NCBI RefSeq assembly: GCF_038022665.1
Contig: NZ_CP150629.1
Coordinates: 2,524,480-2,588,479 of the forward strand
Length of the DNA stretch: 64,000 bases
Reading direction: 5' to 3'
Origin: Methanolobus sp. WCC4
Lineage (GTDB): Archaea; Halobacteriota; Methanosarcinia; Methanosarcinales; Methanosarcinaceae
Shown: piece after piece, positions 8,973 through 17,762 of the stretch
Numbering within the stretch: the stretch's first letter is position 1
Layout: every line of letters starts with the position of its first letter
The notes under the pieces: model-generated
Seen by the model: only the letters and a program-made list of their open reading frames with translations
Told to the model about the DNA's origin: nothing
Database searches by the model: none
Made by a program: the position numbers and the translations under genes

Positions 8973-9383
8973 ATGCCACAACAGATAATCCTGATAAATC
9001 TGGAAAAACCCAGAGAGAAAAAACTCGAAGAGGATATCCGCTGGTTCTGTAATAGTTTCGGATTATCCTCAGGAAGAGATACCGAGAACATTGCAACGCA
9101 GGTCGTCCATGACCTTTTGCATCAACTTGCAGAAAGAGAGGAAAAGATATCCTCGGACGCTATTGCAGACAACCTTGATGTAAATCTCTCAAGAGTGAAC
9201 CACCACATAAGGAACCTTGTCAATTCAGGACTCATATACAGGGAGAAAAGGGCACTCTGTCTAAGGGGAGGAAGCCTCAAGGCTGCTGTTCAGGAAATGA
9301 GGAAAGACTCCGAGCGTATCTTCCAGGAACTGGAGAAGATAGCCGAGGAGATCGATGAGGAAATGGGCCTGAAGAACAGGTAA
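8973..9383 (+). CDS. Winged-helix transcriptional regulator divergent to clpB
   Basis: The 136-residue protein contains a winged helix at about 45-100; ISSDAIADNLDVNLSRVNHHIRNLVNSGLIYREKRALCLRGG reads as helix-turn-helix plus wing in short, ArsR/MarR-like form (quoted here as a span from roughly 52 to 93). A charged C-terminal helix (105-136) likely dimerises. The TATA box at 8941-8948 places the start site near 8970, so the message is probably leaderless. Divergence from clpB with two palindromes between the genes suggests that it represses itself and clpB, as a heat-shock regulator would. That link is inferred; the exact family is not certain. Confidence 0.75.
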   Translation: MPQQIILINLEKPREKKLEEDIRWFCNSFGLSSGRDTENIATQVVHDLLHQLAEREEKISSDAIADNLDVNLSRVNHHIRNLVNSGLIYREKRALCLRGGSLKAAVQEMRKDSERIFQELEKIAEEIDEEMGLKNR

Positions 9384-9387
9384 GTAA

Positions 9388-9822
9388 CTATTTTTCCGGC
9401 AGATCAAGGATAAGTTCTACAAGTGCATCGATATCCCAGTCACTTCTGACAGGTAATTTTGCGATAATATTGGATACCTCATCCGGACCTTCTGGTTCGC
9501 CAAGGAATATCTTGGGCAGGTCACTGCTTTTTGCACCTTCGACTATGGCAATATCAACGCCGCTATCTTCAAGGGCCTTCAGGGAATCTTCAAGTGAAGG
9601 GTTTCTCTTTATTATCACCAGCTCACTGTCTGTGATAGCTGCAACCACATCGGCACCAGCATCGAAATGTTTACCAGTGTCAGTGTTCTCAGGATTGAAA
9701 CGATGATGGAACATCTGCTTTACAGTACCCACAGAACCCTTTTTGGAAAGAGCTTCGACAAGACGGGTAACCATCGTGGTCTTACCGGAATTCTTGTAAC
9801 CTGCAACGCAAATGACCTTCAT
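9388..9822 (-). CDS. mobB: Molybdopterin-guanine dinucleotide biosynthesis adapter MobB
   Basis: This 144-residue P-loop GTPase starts MKVICVAGYKNSGKTTMVTR, with Walker A GYKNSGKT at 8-15, and contains the IVEGAK stretch of MobB proteins. MobB assists attachment of nucleotide to molybdopterin for Mo/W enzymes such as formylmethanofuran dehydrogenase. It is shorter than many bacterial MobB proteins (about 170 aa) but has the expected order of motifs. It ends four bases from the convergent regulator gene, with no room for a separate terminator. No other molybdopterin gene is adjacent. Confidence 0.85.
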   Translation of the reverse strand: MKVICVAGYKNSGKTTMVTRLVEALSKKGSVGTVKQMFHHRFNPENTDTGKHFDAGADVVAAITDSELVIIKRNPSLEDSLKALEDSGVDIAIVEGAKSSDLPKIFLGEPEGPDEVSNIIAKLPVRSDWDIDALVELILDLPEK

Positions 9823-9966
9823 GGATGAGTCTATGGATTTTCATTGTATAAGAATACAACGTGAACAGTAACATGCCACATCATAACCATTATTTTTTAC
9901 ATTCAAGTAAAAATATAATAGATAAATTACGAACAATTTATATTCTACCATTTTGTAGCCATTGCA

Positions 9967-10656
9967 ATGAGTGAGTACAAGATAAGTATCCATGATATGC
10001 CCGAAGATGACCGGCCGCGTGAAAGGCTGCTGAAATACGGCCCTGAATCATTGTCCAACGCAGAACTGTTGGCCATAATCCTGAGGACAGGTTCACGTAA
10101 GGAGAACGTTGTCAATATGTGCAGCCGAATCTTCTCGGAGTACAATATCAAACAGCTCAGTCAGGCGAACATCACCATGCTCACCCGGATACACGGTGTC
10201 GGGACCGCAAAGGCAACACAGATAGCAGCGGTCTTCGAACTTGCCCGCAAGCTTGAAGGATACACCGATGAACCAAAGAGAAAGATAAGGTCACCTGCTG
10301 ATGTCTACTCACTTCTCTATCCCCGTATGCGCGAACATAAACGCGAGAGACTTGTGGCATTGCTGCTTGACACCAAGAACCACGTGATACGTGAGGAGGT
10401 CATATCCATCGGCAGCCTGAACGCTAACATCGTACATCCAAGGGAAGTATTCAAGGCAGCACTCATGGAATCATGTGCTTCGGTCATCCTTTCGCACAAT
10501 CATCCTTCCGGCGACCCGACACCAAGCAGGGAGGACATCGCAGTTACCGAAAAACTTGTGGAAGGCGGGAAACTGCTCGGGGTTGATGTACTTGACCATG
10601 TTGTTATAGGAGATGGCAGGTATGTGAGCCTGAAGGATGAGGGATATGTCAGATGA
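9967..10656 (+). CDS. radC: RadC-family JAB-domain protein
   Basis: The 229-residue protein has an N-terminal helix-hairpin-helix region (about 45-85, NITMLTRIHGVGTAKATQIA) and a C-terminal JAB/MPN metalloprotease-like domain with the zinc motif SHNHPSGDPTPS followed by D (about 177-188). The name RadC is historical; a direct repair role is doubtful, and the JAB fold suggests a metal-dependent hydrolase. The family is mainly bacterial and occurs in some Methanosarcinales. No ribosome site precedes the ATG and TTTATATT lies about 35 bases upstream, so the message is probably leaderless. Confidence 0.9.
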   Translation: MSEYKISIHDMPEDDRPRERLLKYGPESLSNAELLAIILRTGSRKENVVNMCSRIFSEYNIKQLSQANITMLTRIHGVGTAKATQIAAVFELARKLEGYTDEPKRKIRSPADVYSLLYPRMREHKRERLVALLLDTKNHVIREEVISIGSLNANIVHPREVFKAALMESCASVILSHNHPSGDPTPSREDIAVTEKLVEGGKLLGVDVLDHVVIGDGRYVSLKDEGYVR

Positions 10657-10719
10657 TATTCTCATAATGACTCATACCTAACAAAACATTTAAGGTATTG
10701 ACCGGCATTTAAGTCCCAA

Positions 10720-11634
10720 ATGAAAGAGATAGAGCTTAGTGACCCCTATACCACTCCATACAGGGGCATATACGCAATATGCGACAGGAACAACGAGTAT
10801 GCAGAGATCATCGAGCATACCAACTGTTATGGCGGTGCCGCATGGTCTAAGTTCCATTATTCACACTCACCGCTTATCCTGAACACGCGTTCCATAGGGA
10901 ACATGATAAGATACACTGTAAAGACGGGTACTGCCACCCTTGAGCTTAAGCCATCCACCGCAGCAGCAGGGATCGAGTCCGTTGTTGTGGAAGATGACAA
11001 GGTACATATCACATATGCAGGTCTTGGAGGAGGCGGAGTAGGCGCCACCAAATGCAGGGCATTTGCAGATGGTGTGCTTTGCTGTAACTACACCGAATCC
11101 GGTGGCGGACGTGCTGCAAAAGGTACCATCACAGTCCCTAAGAGAGAAAGGGTGCTTATCGGCATAGATGACACTGATACAAAAGAAGAAGGTGCCACCT
11201 GGACGCTAACCCATAACATGGCAAAGGCACTGGACTGCAATGAACATGTTTACCTCTCACATTCACTTGTGCAACTTTTCCCGGTATCTGCAAGGACACA
11301 GAACTGTGTTTCCACAGTTCTGGAATTCGGCTGTGTGGATGAGAATGCCAAACAGGAATTGCTTGAAAGCGTAAAGGCAGCCCTGTTGAAATACAGTGTC
11401 TCCGATGAGACCGGAATGGTAGTACTATCAGACTTCGACGCAAAGAAGATGAACGAGTACAGCAAACAGTGTCGCAGTGGAGAGCTTACCAGGGAATATG
11501 CAATGCAGTGTGCAAAGGACAACGACGTTGATATCTGGCTTGACGGCAACGGTGTCATAGGTGCACTTGCAGCACTGGCATGGTTCGCACAACCCGATGA
11601 TTCGGTCAAGCTGAGCGCACAATTAGAAGAATAA
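10720..11634 (+). CDS. Methanogenesis marker protein 11
   Basis: The 304-residue protein matches the methanogen-restricted marker 11 family from memory: start MKEIELSDPYTTPYRGIYAI, a glycine-rich GLGGGGVGATKCRAF stretch near 107, and VLIGIDDTDTKEEGATWTL near 148, which resembles the nucleotide-binding motif of the archaeal agmatidine synthetase TiaS. The function is unknown; members occur almost only in methanogens, so a role in methanogenesis or cofactor maturation is likely. No ribosome site is visible (ATG after TCCCAA), suggesting a leaderless message. The IorA-like gene starts 27 bases after its stop and is probably cotranscribed. Confidence 0.85.
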   Translation: MKEIELSDPYTTPYRGIYAICDRNNEYAEIIEHTNCYGGAAWSKFHYSHSPLILNTRSIGNMIRYTVKTGTATLELKPSTAAAGIESVVVEDDKVHITYAGLGGGGVGATKCRAFADGVLCCNYTESGGGRAAKGTITVPKRERVLIGIDDTDTKEEGATWTLTHNMAKALDCNEHVYLSHSLVQLFPVSARTQNCVSTVLEFGCVDENAKQELLESVKAALLKYSVSDETGMVVLSDFDAKKMNEYSKQCRSGELTREYAMQCAKDNDVDIWLDGNGVIGALAALAWFAQPDDSVKLSAQLEE

Positions 11635-11661
11635 TAGTAATAATTAGAATCTGACAAAGAA

Positions 11662-13203
11662 ATGACAGGTAATGAGGATACAACCGGCCTTGAAGCAATA
11701 TATCTTGCAGCGATCGACAGCAATGTAAGCTTCATTACTGCCGTTGCCGGATATCCCATGACTGCCGTTGCAGATCACTTTTTTGAGAATAAGGATTCCA
11801 GCAACTATAACATCCACTGGTTCACCAATGAGAAATCAGCCATGGAGGCTGCATTAGGCGCTTCGGTCACCGGACAAAGGTCAATAGTTATGGTGAAGCA
11901 CGTTGGTATGAATGTGCTATCTGATCCGCTCATGACCGCCATGATGCACACCACAGGTGCAGGGATCGTTATACTTGCAGGTGATGACCCCGGAGCAAAG
12001 GCTTCCCAGAACGAGCAGGATTCACGCTTCTACGGATCGATTTCGGAGACTGCCGTCTTTGACCCGGCAACACCGCAGGATGCCTATGATTCACTCAACA
12101 TGGCCTTTGGACTCTCTGAGGAAGCAAAGGTTCCTGTCATAATGAGAATAACGGACCGTCTGGAAAAGGAAGAAGAACATATTTCCAGAGCAAATACCGG
12201 CAAGGTAACTGATGATCCTGAAAGAGGATTTGACAGGAACATCTGGAAACTCACCATGCATGGAAAGCATCAGCGGTTCCATACCGAGTCTGAACCCATC
12301 TTAAAACGTGAAGCTGAAGGTTCTCATCTCAACCGCAGGACGATAAATGGAGAGAAGGTTGGAATAATATCATCCGGTTATCCATCATCTGTCGTGGATG
12401 ATCTGTTATCCACGCAGCTGGTATATTCGAACTATTCACATCTTGCACTGGGAGTAGTATCACCTTTCCCGGACAAACTGGTCAGGAAGTTCATAGACGA
12501 GCATGAACGCATAATTGTGATAGAAGAGAGTGAGGCTTTCATAGAATCACACATCAGCACATGTAACACCATTCTCGGAAAAAGGAGTGGACATCTGCCC
12601 ACCGGAATGATAGAGAAGGAACATGTGGAATTCGCACTTGAGAACATCGATAAGGATGAAGTATCGAAGTATACAGAAATACAGACCATCATCACCAGAG
12701 GTTCAAGACCGATCTGCAGTGACTGTCCTTTCATGCCTCTGTACAATGTTCTGCATGATATCAGGCCGGTGGCAGGAGATATGGGCTGTTCCATACGTAC
12801 AGCTCCTGACCCGCTAAATGCAGTTGACACAGGCTTCGCACTTGGAGGTGCGATATCCACTGCCTGTGGTTTCCCCGGAAAGGGCATAGCTGTCATAGGG
12901 GACTTCGGACTTGCACACTCAGGTATCGTCGGACTCATAAATGCAGTGGATGGTGGTTTCGACCTTCTCGTGATAATACTGCAGAACGAGATAGCTGCTA
13001 TGACCGGAGGACAGGGCACACCGGACCTGCAGGAAGTTGTAAGGACACTGGTACCTGATATGATGACTATCGATATCGACAAAAGTATCAGTTCAGAAGG
13101 AACTGCAAAGACACAGGATATTCTCAAGGAACTCATAGAAAAGAAGATGGAAACAAAAGGTGTTTCCGTAATCTATCTTGAAGGAAAATGCATCAAGTTC
13201 TGA
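11662..13203 (+). CDS. Thiamine diphosphate enzyme related to indolepyruvate ferredoxin oxidoreductase alpha subunit
   Basis: The 513-residue protein follows the IorA order: pyrimidine-binding domain (1-180, with AGYPMTAVADHF and NEKSAMEAALGAS), a middle domain, the CSDCPFMPLY stretch (about 353), and a thiamine diphosphate domain (about 360-500, GDFGLAHSG and NEIAAMTGGQ). Normal IorA is about 100 residues longer and ends in a ferredoxin domain with two 4Fe-4S motifs; this one stops at IYLEGKCIKF with none. No iorB lies next to it. It probably acts on a 2-oxoacid, but the electron route is unclear. Its coupling to methanogenesis marker 11 suggests a methanogen-specific role rather than amino-acid breakdown. 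Confidence 0.8.
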   Translation: MTGNEDTTGLEAIYLAAIDSNVSFITAVAGYPMTAVADHFFENKDSSNYNIHWFTNEKSAMEAALGASVTGQRSIVMVKHVGMNVLSDPLMTAMMHTTGAGIVILAGDDPGAKASQNEQDSRFYGSISETAVFDPATPQDAYDSLNMAFGLSEEAKVPVIMRITDRLEKEEEHISRANTGKVTDDPERGFDRNIWKLTMHGKHQRFHTESEPILKREAEGSHLNRRTINGEKVGIISSGYPSSVVDDLLSTQLVYSNYSHLALGVVSPFPDKLVRKFIDEHERIIVIEESEAFIESHISTCNTILGKRSGHLPTGMIEKEHVEFALENIDKDEVSKYTEIQTIITRGSRPICSDCPFMPLYNVLHDIRPVAGDMGCSIRTAPDPLNAVDTGFALGGAISTACGFPGKGIAVIGDFGLAHSGIVGLINAVDGGFDLLVIILQNEIAAMTGGQGTPDLQEVVRTLVPDMMTIDIDKSISSEGTAKTQDILKELIEKKMETKGVSVIYLEGKCIKF

Positions 13204-13217
13204 GCCTTTTTCAGACA

Positions 13218-13320
13218 ACCTGACCCGATCATGATCAGGTCAAGTGATAACATCTGTTTGAAGTTTCAAATTCATTGTTTTAAATATATAGTTTTAAATT
13301 TATAATTTCAAATTTGAAAT
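13218..13320. terminator. Palindromes in convergent intergenic DNA
   Basis: Between two converging genes there are three symmetric elements: ACCTGA/TCAGGT (13218-13223 and 13235-13240), TTTGAA-GT-TTCAAA (13257-13270), and the 16-bp perfect palindrome ATTTCAAATTTGAAAT (13305-13320). The last two share the TTTCAAA half. The DNA around is very AT-rich with T runs. The simplest reading is transcription termination for both directions; protein binding is possible. Confidence 0.5.
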
Positions 13321-13340
13321 ATCAAACAGTTATCTAATAA

Positions 13341-14321
13341 TTAGCAGGAAAAGTTCACATTAAGCCCGAGAATCTCCACCGAGCCTTCGTGGATATCACG
13401 TGCTATTTCGGCACAACCGATAGCTGCACTCCACCTGTCCAGTACATGAGCCTTCACACCAAGATGCTTCTCTATTCTTTCCACCACATAAGATGCTTCA
13501 CCAACCGAACCTTCAATGACTATCTCGGCCTCTGAGCCATAGTCCCTCATAAGGATCTGCATACCTGCAATCTCCATAGCTGCGAAAAGTGCGATACTGT
13601 CCAGAGCAAGTATTGCCTGCGGATCATCTTTTTCGGCTGCTTCAAGGAGATCATGCCGGTTCGAGAAAGGAGTGTTCTTGAGAACACCCGAACGTACAAA
13701 TGCGTCGTTGGCACTCATCTTTCCGGAATCCACTTCCCTCAGTGCACGTACATCCAGTGGTCCGTGCTGCAGACCGGGAGCAAAGATGCAGGCATCTATA
13801 GCACCGATAAGCTTCCCTGCTGCAACGCCTACTGTCACGGTGTTTGAGCTAATATCGGAAAGAATGAAATCCCTTGATCCGAGAGAATAAGCATGATATG
13901 CAATACCGATCTTTTCAGGACTTGTGGAATGTGAGAATACATTAAGACGGGCATCCGTATCACTCCCGTCATGAATACCGGGTATGACCACAGCAGGGAT
14001 GCCTGAAGCTTTGACAGCATCGAATACACGGCTTCCACCGCCGGTCTTTTGTCCGATACCTTCTATGCTCCTGACACCACGGTTCTCCAACGTCCTTATG
14101 TCCTCGATGTCACGTATTCCATCACCCATTGAATATGTCACGGCCATGAGAGATATATCCTCACGCTTCACACCGAAAGCCTCCTCCATGGATGCTACAA
14201 GCTGGGATTCGGTCATTTCGGCAGCCTCTGCCCGAGGGATCTCAAGTCTCAGCACATCCCCATCTGGAAAAAGTGCAGCAAAGCGCATTGCAGTAGTACC
14301 GTGATCGATCCCGACGAACAT
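13341..14321 (-). CDS. Methanogenesis marker protein 12 (UPF0285-like)
   Basis: The 326-residue product begins MFVGIDHGTTAMRFAALFPD, an ASKHA-type phosphate-binding motif (GIDHGTT), and carries a second ATPase-like segment, IVIEGSVGEASY, near the C-terminus. It matches the methanogenesis marker 12 family. The function is unknown; the fold resembles sugar kinases and activators of radical or corrinoid enzymes. I chose the ATG at 14321 rather than the one ten codons upstream because GGTGG stands six bases before it. It is likely cotranscribed with the DUF2103 gene 54 bases upstream. Confidence 0.88.
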   Translation of the reverse strand: MFVGIDHGTTAMRFAALFPDGDVLRLEIPRAEAAEMTESQLVASMEEAFGVKREDISLMAVTYSMGDGIRDIEDIRTLENRGVRSIEGIGQKTGGGSRVFDAVKASGIPAVVIPGIHDGSDTDARLNVFSHSTSPEKIGIAYHAYSLGSRDFILSDISSNTVTVGVAAGKLIGAIDACIFAPGLQHGPLDVRALREVDSGKMSANDAFVRSGVLKNTPFSNRHDLLEAAEKDDPQAILALDSIALFAAMEIAGMQILMRDYGSEAEIVIEGSVGEASYVVERIEKHLGVKAHVLDRWSAAIGCAEIARDIHEGSVEILGLNVNFSC

Positions 14322-14375
14322 ATTATTCCACCTTTGGCATGATAAGTCCAATAATTCTGATAACTCTGATAAGTA

Positions 14376-14723
14376 TTATAATTCTGACAATAAGGAATTA
14401 ATTTCTTCCATGATACGCTCGCCATCTGAAAAGCTGCCCACCGTGGTCACAAGGCGCAACTCCTGAAAGGATGTGCCATGTGAGATAAGCAGCCTGAGGT
14501 TTCCCCTGTCATCCGGTCTTAGTACCCTGGCAGTCAGGGTTCCACCTGAATTACCCTTGCCCTTGACCTTGATCACAGAGGGGATGATCTTTTTTACATC
14601 AGGATGTCGGCTTACTAACGATACTACCTTTTTACCAGTCCTGCCACCAATTATTGTAGTGTGGGAACCACCAAGTTTGGACTTTGGTCTGCTAACTTCT
14701 TTGCTACCGATAGTATCACTCAT
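14376..14723 (-). CDS. DUF2103-like small basic protein
   Basis: The 115-residue protein starts with a basic tail (SRPKSKLGGSHTTIIGGRTGKK) and contains HPDVKKIIPSVIKVKGKGNSGG, followed by a mixed alpha/beta domain. It fits the archaeal DUF2103 family, annotated as predicted metal-binding, although the only metal-type residues I see are a few His. The basic surface would also suit RNA or nucleic-acid binding. It precedes methanogenesis marker 12 on the same strand. Function unknown; family call from memory. Confidence 0.6.
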   Translation of the reverse strand: MSDTIGSKEVSRPKSKLGGSHTTIIGGRTGKKVVSLVSRHPDVKKIIPSVIKVKGKGNSGGTLTARVLRPDDRGNLRLLISHGTSFQELRLVTTVGSFSDGERIMEEINSLLSEL

Positions 14724-14874
14724 TTCAAAGGGAAAGATAAGAAGTAGTATAAAGCAATAGTGGTCAGGTTTTAAGGAGCGGTAACAGGAACCAGAAGAAA
14801 ATATGAGAAACTGATAATGAAAGAATATTAGAACACAGGATATGTAAGAATAAAAAAGAGAATGACCTTTAAGA

Positions 14875-15312
14875 TCATATCTCCTGAATGTCAGCCATAT
14901 CGATAAGTTTGATCCCTGCGTCCTGCAGTATCTTTATGGATGCCTCGGTGTCACTCACCCTGAGAATGAGAAGTGCCTTCTCGGTCTTTGTGACAAAAGC
15001 ATAGGCATAGTCGATATTGATATCTTTGTTACCAAGTACATCAGCGATCTTCCCGAGTCCTCCGGGAACATCCTCCATCTCGATACCAAGAACACTGGTC
15101 TCAGATACTGTGAATCCGGCATCATGCAGGACCTCATGTGCAGCATCGGGCCTGTCAACCACCATTCTGATGATACCGAAGTCTCCTGCTTCGGCGATGG
15201 TGAAAGCCCTGATGTTTATACCGGCTTTTCTGAAGTTCGCTGCAATGTTAGCAAGACGGCCTGGCTTGTTCTCGGCAAAAAGGGATATCTGCTTGATTAT
15301 CTTCTCTTCCAT
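14875..15312 (-). CDS. Tandem ACT-domain protein
   Basis: The 145-residue protein contains two ACT domains: ISLFAENKPGRLANIAANFR (about 6-25) starts the first and VLGIEMEDVPGGLGKIADVL (about 75) the second. ACT domains bind amino acids and regulate partner enzymes. It lies 55 bases after the aryl-CoA ligase gene in the same direction, a pairing common in archaea, so it probably senses an aromatic amino acid. I place the start at the ATG at 15312 because AGGTG stands six bases upstream; an upstream GTG at 15321 overlaps that ribosome site. Confidence 0.85.
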   Translation of the reverse strand: MEEKIIKQISLFAENKPGRLANIAANFRKAGINIRAFTIAEAGDFGIIRMVVDRPDAAHEVLHDAGFTVSETSVLGIEMEDVPGGLGKIADVLGNKDINIDYAYAFVTKTEKALLILRVSDTEASIKILQDAGIKLIDMADIQEI

Positions 15313-15367
15313 GATAAACACCTGCGAGTTTCTTTAAATTCTATAGAAAGTTATGTCCTGTAGAATA

Positions 15368-16672
15368 TTATAGCTTTCTGTTGTCCGTCACTTTCTTTGC
15401 CTTACCCATGGACCTTGGGATGGTTCCCTTCTCCACCAGTTCGACCTTCACTGCAAGGTTGAGAACATGCTTCAATTCGGTCTGTACCTTCTTCTCCAGA
15501 GCAATGATATCATTGACCCTGTCACTGAATGCCTCATCGGTCATCTCGATCTGTATGGTCATGGTATCAAGTTCGTTCACCCTGTCCACTATGATCATGA
15601 AGTGTTCCCCTACCTCAGGGATCGTCATAAGCACAGATTCAACCTGTCCGGGGAATACGTTAATGCCACGAACGATGAGCATGTCATCTGCACGACCCAG
15701 TACCCTCATGATACGTGGATGTGTACGTCCACATTTACATGTTTCCTTGTTGATGATCGTGATATCACCAATGCGGTACCTGATAAGTGGAAGTGCTTCC
15801 TTTGCAAGTGTAGTGATCACGAGTTCTCCGCGCTCACCGTCACCCAGTTGCTCACCGGTCTCCGGGTCGATGACCTCGATAAGGAACTGGTCAGCCCAGA
15901 TGTGTATACCGTCCTGGTACTGACACTCCGTACAGAGAGGACCGCTGAGTTCAGAAGTACCATAGATGTCATAGGCCTTGATCCCGGTTGCTTCCTCTAT
16001 CCTGGCCCTCATTTCCTCGGACCAGGGTTCAGCACCGAAGACCCCTGCCTTAAGATTCGTATCATTCTGTATACTGATTCCATTCTGCTCCGCAACCTCG
16101 CTCATGAAGAGGAAATAGGATGGCGTACAGGCGATCACACTGCTTCCAAGGTCCTGCATGAGCTCAAGTTGCTTTTCCGTGTTACCCGAACTTGTAGGAA
16201 GAACCGTGGAACCAACCTCCTCAGCACCATAGTGAAGTCCAAGACCACCGGTGAAAAGACCGTATCCGTAACTGACCTGAATGACATCACCACGTCCGAC
16301 ACCAATAGAGGCCAATGCCCTTGCAAGGGATGTGCTCCATTCATGTATATCGTTCTTTGTATATCCTACAACAGTGGGTTTTCCAGTCGTCCCTGATGAG
16401 ACATGGAAACGAACAAGCTGTTCATTGGGTACACAGAACATGCCTGTAGGATAAGTGTCCCTGAGATCGGATTTATAGGTGAAAGGCAATTTCTTAAGGT
16501 CGTCAAGTGTCTTGATATCCTCTGGCCTGACACCTGCCTCATCAAATCGTTCCTTATAGAAATCCGAATGCGTGTAGACATAGTTCACCAGATTCCTGAG
16601 CTTCTTTTCCTGTAATTTCTCCAGTTCGTCGACTGGCATCCTTTCAACCATTGGGTTCCAATACTCTATCAT
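15368..16672 (-). CDS. paaK: Phenylacetate-CoA ligase family protein
   Basis: The 434-residue adenylate-forming enzyme has the P-loop SSGTTGKPTVVGYT (about 92-105), YGTSELSGP (about 232), the hinge YRIGDIT and the C-terminal K in PRSMGKAKKV. It activates an arylacetate with ATP and CoA. In methanogens this enzyme is thought to work with reductive indolepyruvate oxidoreductase so that arylacetates can be turned into aromatic amino acids. A CxC...C pattern (TECQYQ, CKCGRTHPR) is typical of archaeal members. The ACT-domain gene follows closely. The true substrate (phenylacetate, indoleacetate or other) cannot be read from sequence. Confidence 0.9.
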   Translation of the reverse strand: MIEYWNPMVERMPVDELEKLQEKKLRNLVNYVYTHSDFYKERFDEAGVRPEDIKTLDDLKKLPFTYKSDLRDTYPTGMFCVPNEQLVRFHVSSGTTGKPTVVGYTKNDIHEWSTSLARALASIGVGRGDVIQVSYGYGLFTGGLGLHYGAEEVGSTVLPTSSGNTEKQLELMQDLGSSVIACTPSYFLFMSEVAEQNGISIQNDTNLKAGVFGAEPWSEEMRARIEEATGIKAYDIYGTSELSGPLCTECQYQDGIHIWADQFLIEVIDPETGEQLGDGERGELVITTLAKEALPLIRYRIGDITIINKETCKCGRTHPRIMRVLGRADDMLIVRGINVFPGQVESVLMTIPEVGEHFMIIVDRVNELDTMTIQIEMTDEAFSDRVNDIIALEKKVQTELKHVLNLAVKVELVEKGTIPRSMGKAKKVTDNRKL

Positions 16673-16708
16673 CTAATTGCCCCTTGTCAGATAAATTAAA
16701 ATAATTAC

Positions 16709-17704
16709 TTAAGATCCTTCATTTTCCTCTTTCAACGAATCGCATATGGAGGGATTTGGTTTGCCTTTCAGAACATCACGTATCCTGTCCTTGCACTCCC
16801 CGATGATGGTATCCATATCTGCCACCACATCGATACCGGCAGCACCTGCATGTCCTCCTCCGGTACCATCATAGTTCTTGCTTATATCCTCCATTATCTT
16901 GCCCAGGTTGACACCTGCAGCAACCGCTTCACGCTTTGCCCTTCCACTTACCCTTATGTTCCTGTCACGGGAAGTGCCTATAAGAGCTACATCTGCCCCG
17001 ACGTTAAGGAACATAGAGGAAGCAGCGCCTCCGAAGGAATTGACGTGGGAATCCACCAGGAGCCAGTCATCCACCCTTTCGATGGTTGCCCTGGTAGCAC
17101 ATTTCAGCATTGCGATACGCATCGATATGTCCTGTGGTGTTGCTGCCATCATTTCCAGTACATCTGCATATTCGACCCCGCTGCATGCTATGATCTCAGA
17201 GACGGTCCTGAAAGTGTCCTGAGTTGCATGTTTGAAATGGCCTGTATCGGTTATGATACCCGTCAAAAGACCCATGGCCGTGCGTCGCATTACAGGAGCA
17301 CCCATGGAACGGAGTATATCGAAGACCATCTCTGCAGTGGATGTTGCATGTCTGTGAAGATAGAATTCGGCATTCTCAATAAGAGCCGTAGTTGCATGAT
17401 GATCGATCACACAATACTTACCGAGCTTTATGTCATTAAGCTGAGAACTGGTGGAAGTATCAACTACAAGAGTAATATCATATTCAGATGGATCGGGGTT
17501 TTCGACCACATCTATAGCGAGTTTATCAATAAGTAGTGAAGCAACCCTGTTACAGCCATCTACAAGGCCGATGGTCCCACCAAGGGCCTCCGAAAGGGCA
17601 AAAGCACTGCTTACTGCATCTGGATCAGCATTCCGGTGGCAAAGATAAAGAATATTATTGTAATCCAGGAGTTTATTGAAAAACTCCGTTTCTTCAACTT
17701 GCAT
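16709..17704 (-). CDS. DHH-family phosphoesterase
   Basis: The 331-residue protein has the N-terminal DHH domain with HRNADPDAVSSAFAL (about 23), DTSTSSQ and the signature VIDHHATT (about 99), then a DHHA1 domain with GGGHAGAAG (about 282). This family includes RecJ-like nucleases, nanoRNases and cyclic-dinucleotide phosphodiesterases, which use two manganese ions. The gene stands 58 bases after prefoldin beta on the same strand; DHH genes are often found at this end of the archaeal exosome superoperon, so a role in RNA turnover is likely. Confidence 0.88.
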   Translation of the reverse strand: MQVEETEFFNKLLDYNNILYLCHRNADPDAVSSAFALSEALGGTIGLVDGCNRVASLLIDKLAIDVVENPDPSEYDITLVVDTSTSSQLNDIKLGKYCVIDHHATTALIENAEFYLHRHATSTAEMVFDILRSMGAPVMRRTAMGLLTGIITDTGHFKHATQDTFRTVSEIIACSGVEYADVLEMMAATPQDISMRIAMLKCATRATIERVDDWLLVDSHVNSFGGAASSMFLNVGADVALIGTSRDRNIRVSGRAKREAVAAGVNLGKIMEDISKNYDGTGGGHAGAAGIDVVADMDTIIGECKDRIRDVLKGKPNPSICDSLKEENEGS

Positions 17705-17762
17705 GGAAACCTCTGGACATCACCGGTCTTTCAACCGATAATGTCAACAGTGTAGGGAAGGC

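Noticed and set aside
12432-13136. 234-codon minus-strand ORF opposite the IorA-like gene
   Set aside because: Shadow of a well-supported enzyme; no domain recognised.
15467-16396. 309-codon plus-strand ORF opposite paaK
   Set aside because: It lies entirely antisense to a clear PaaK-family gene, has no recognisable motif and no ribosome site.
16850-17536. 228-codon ORF opposite the DHH phosphoesterase
   Set aside because: Antisense shadow; the DHH gene has intact catalytic motifs.
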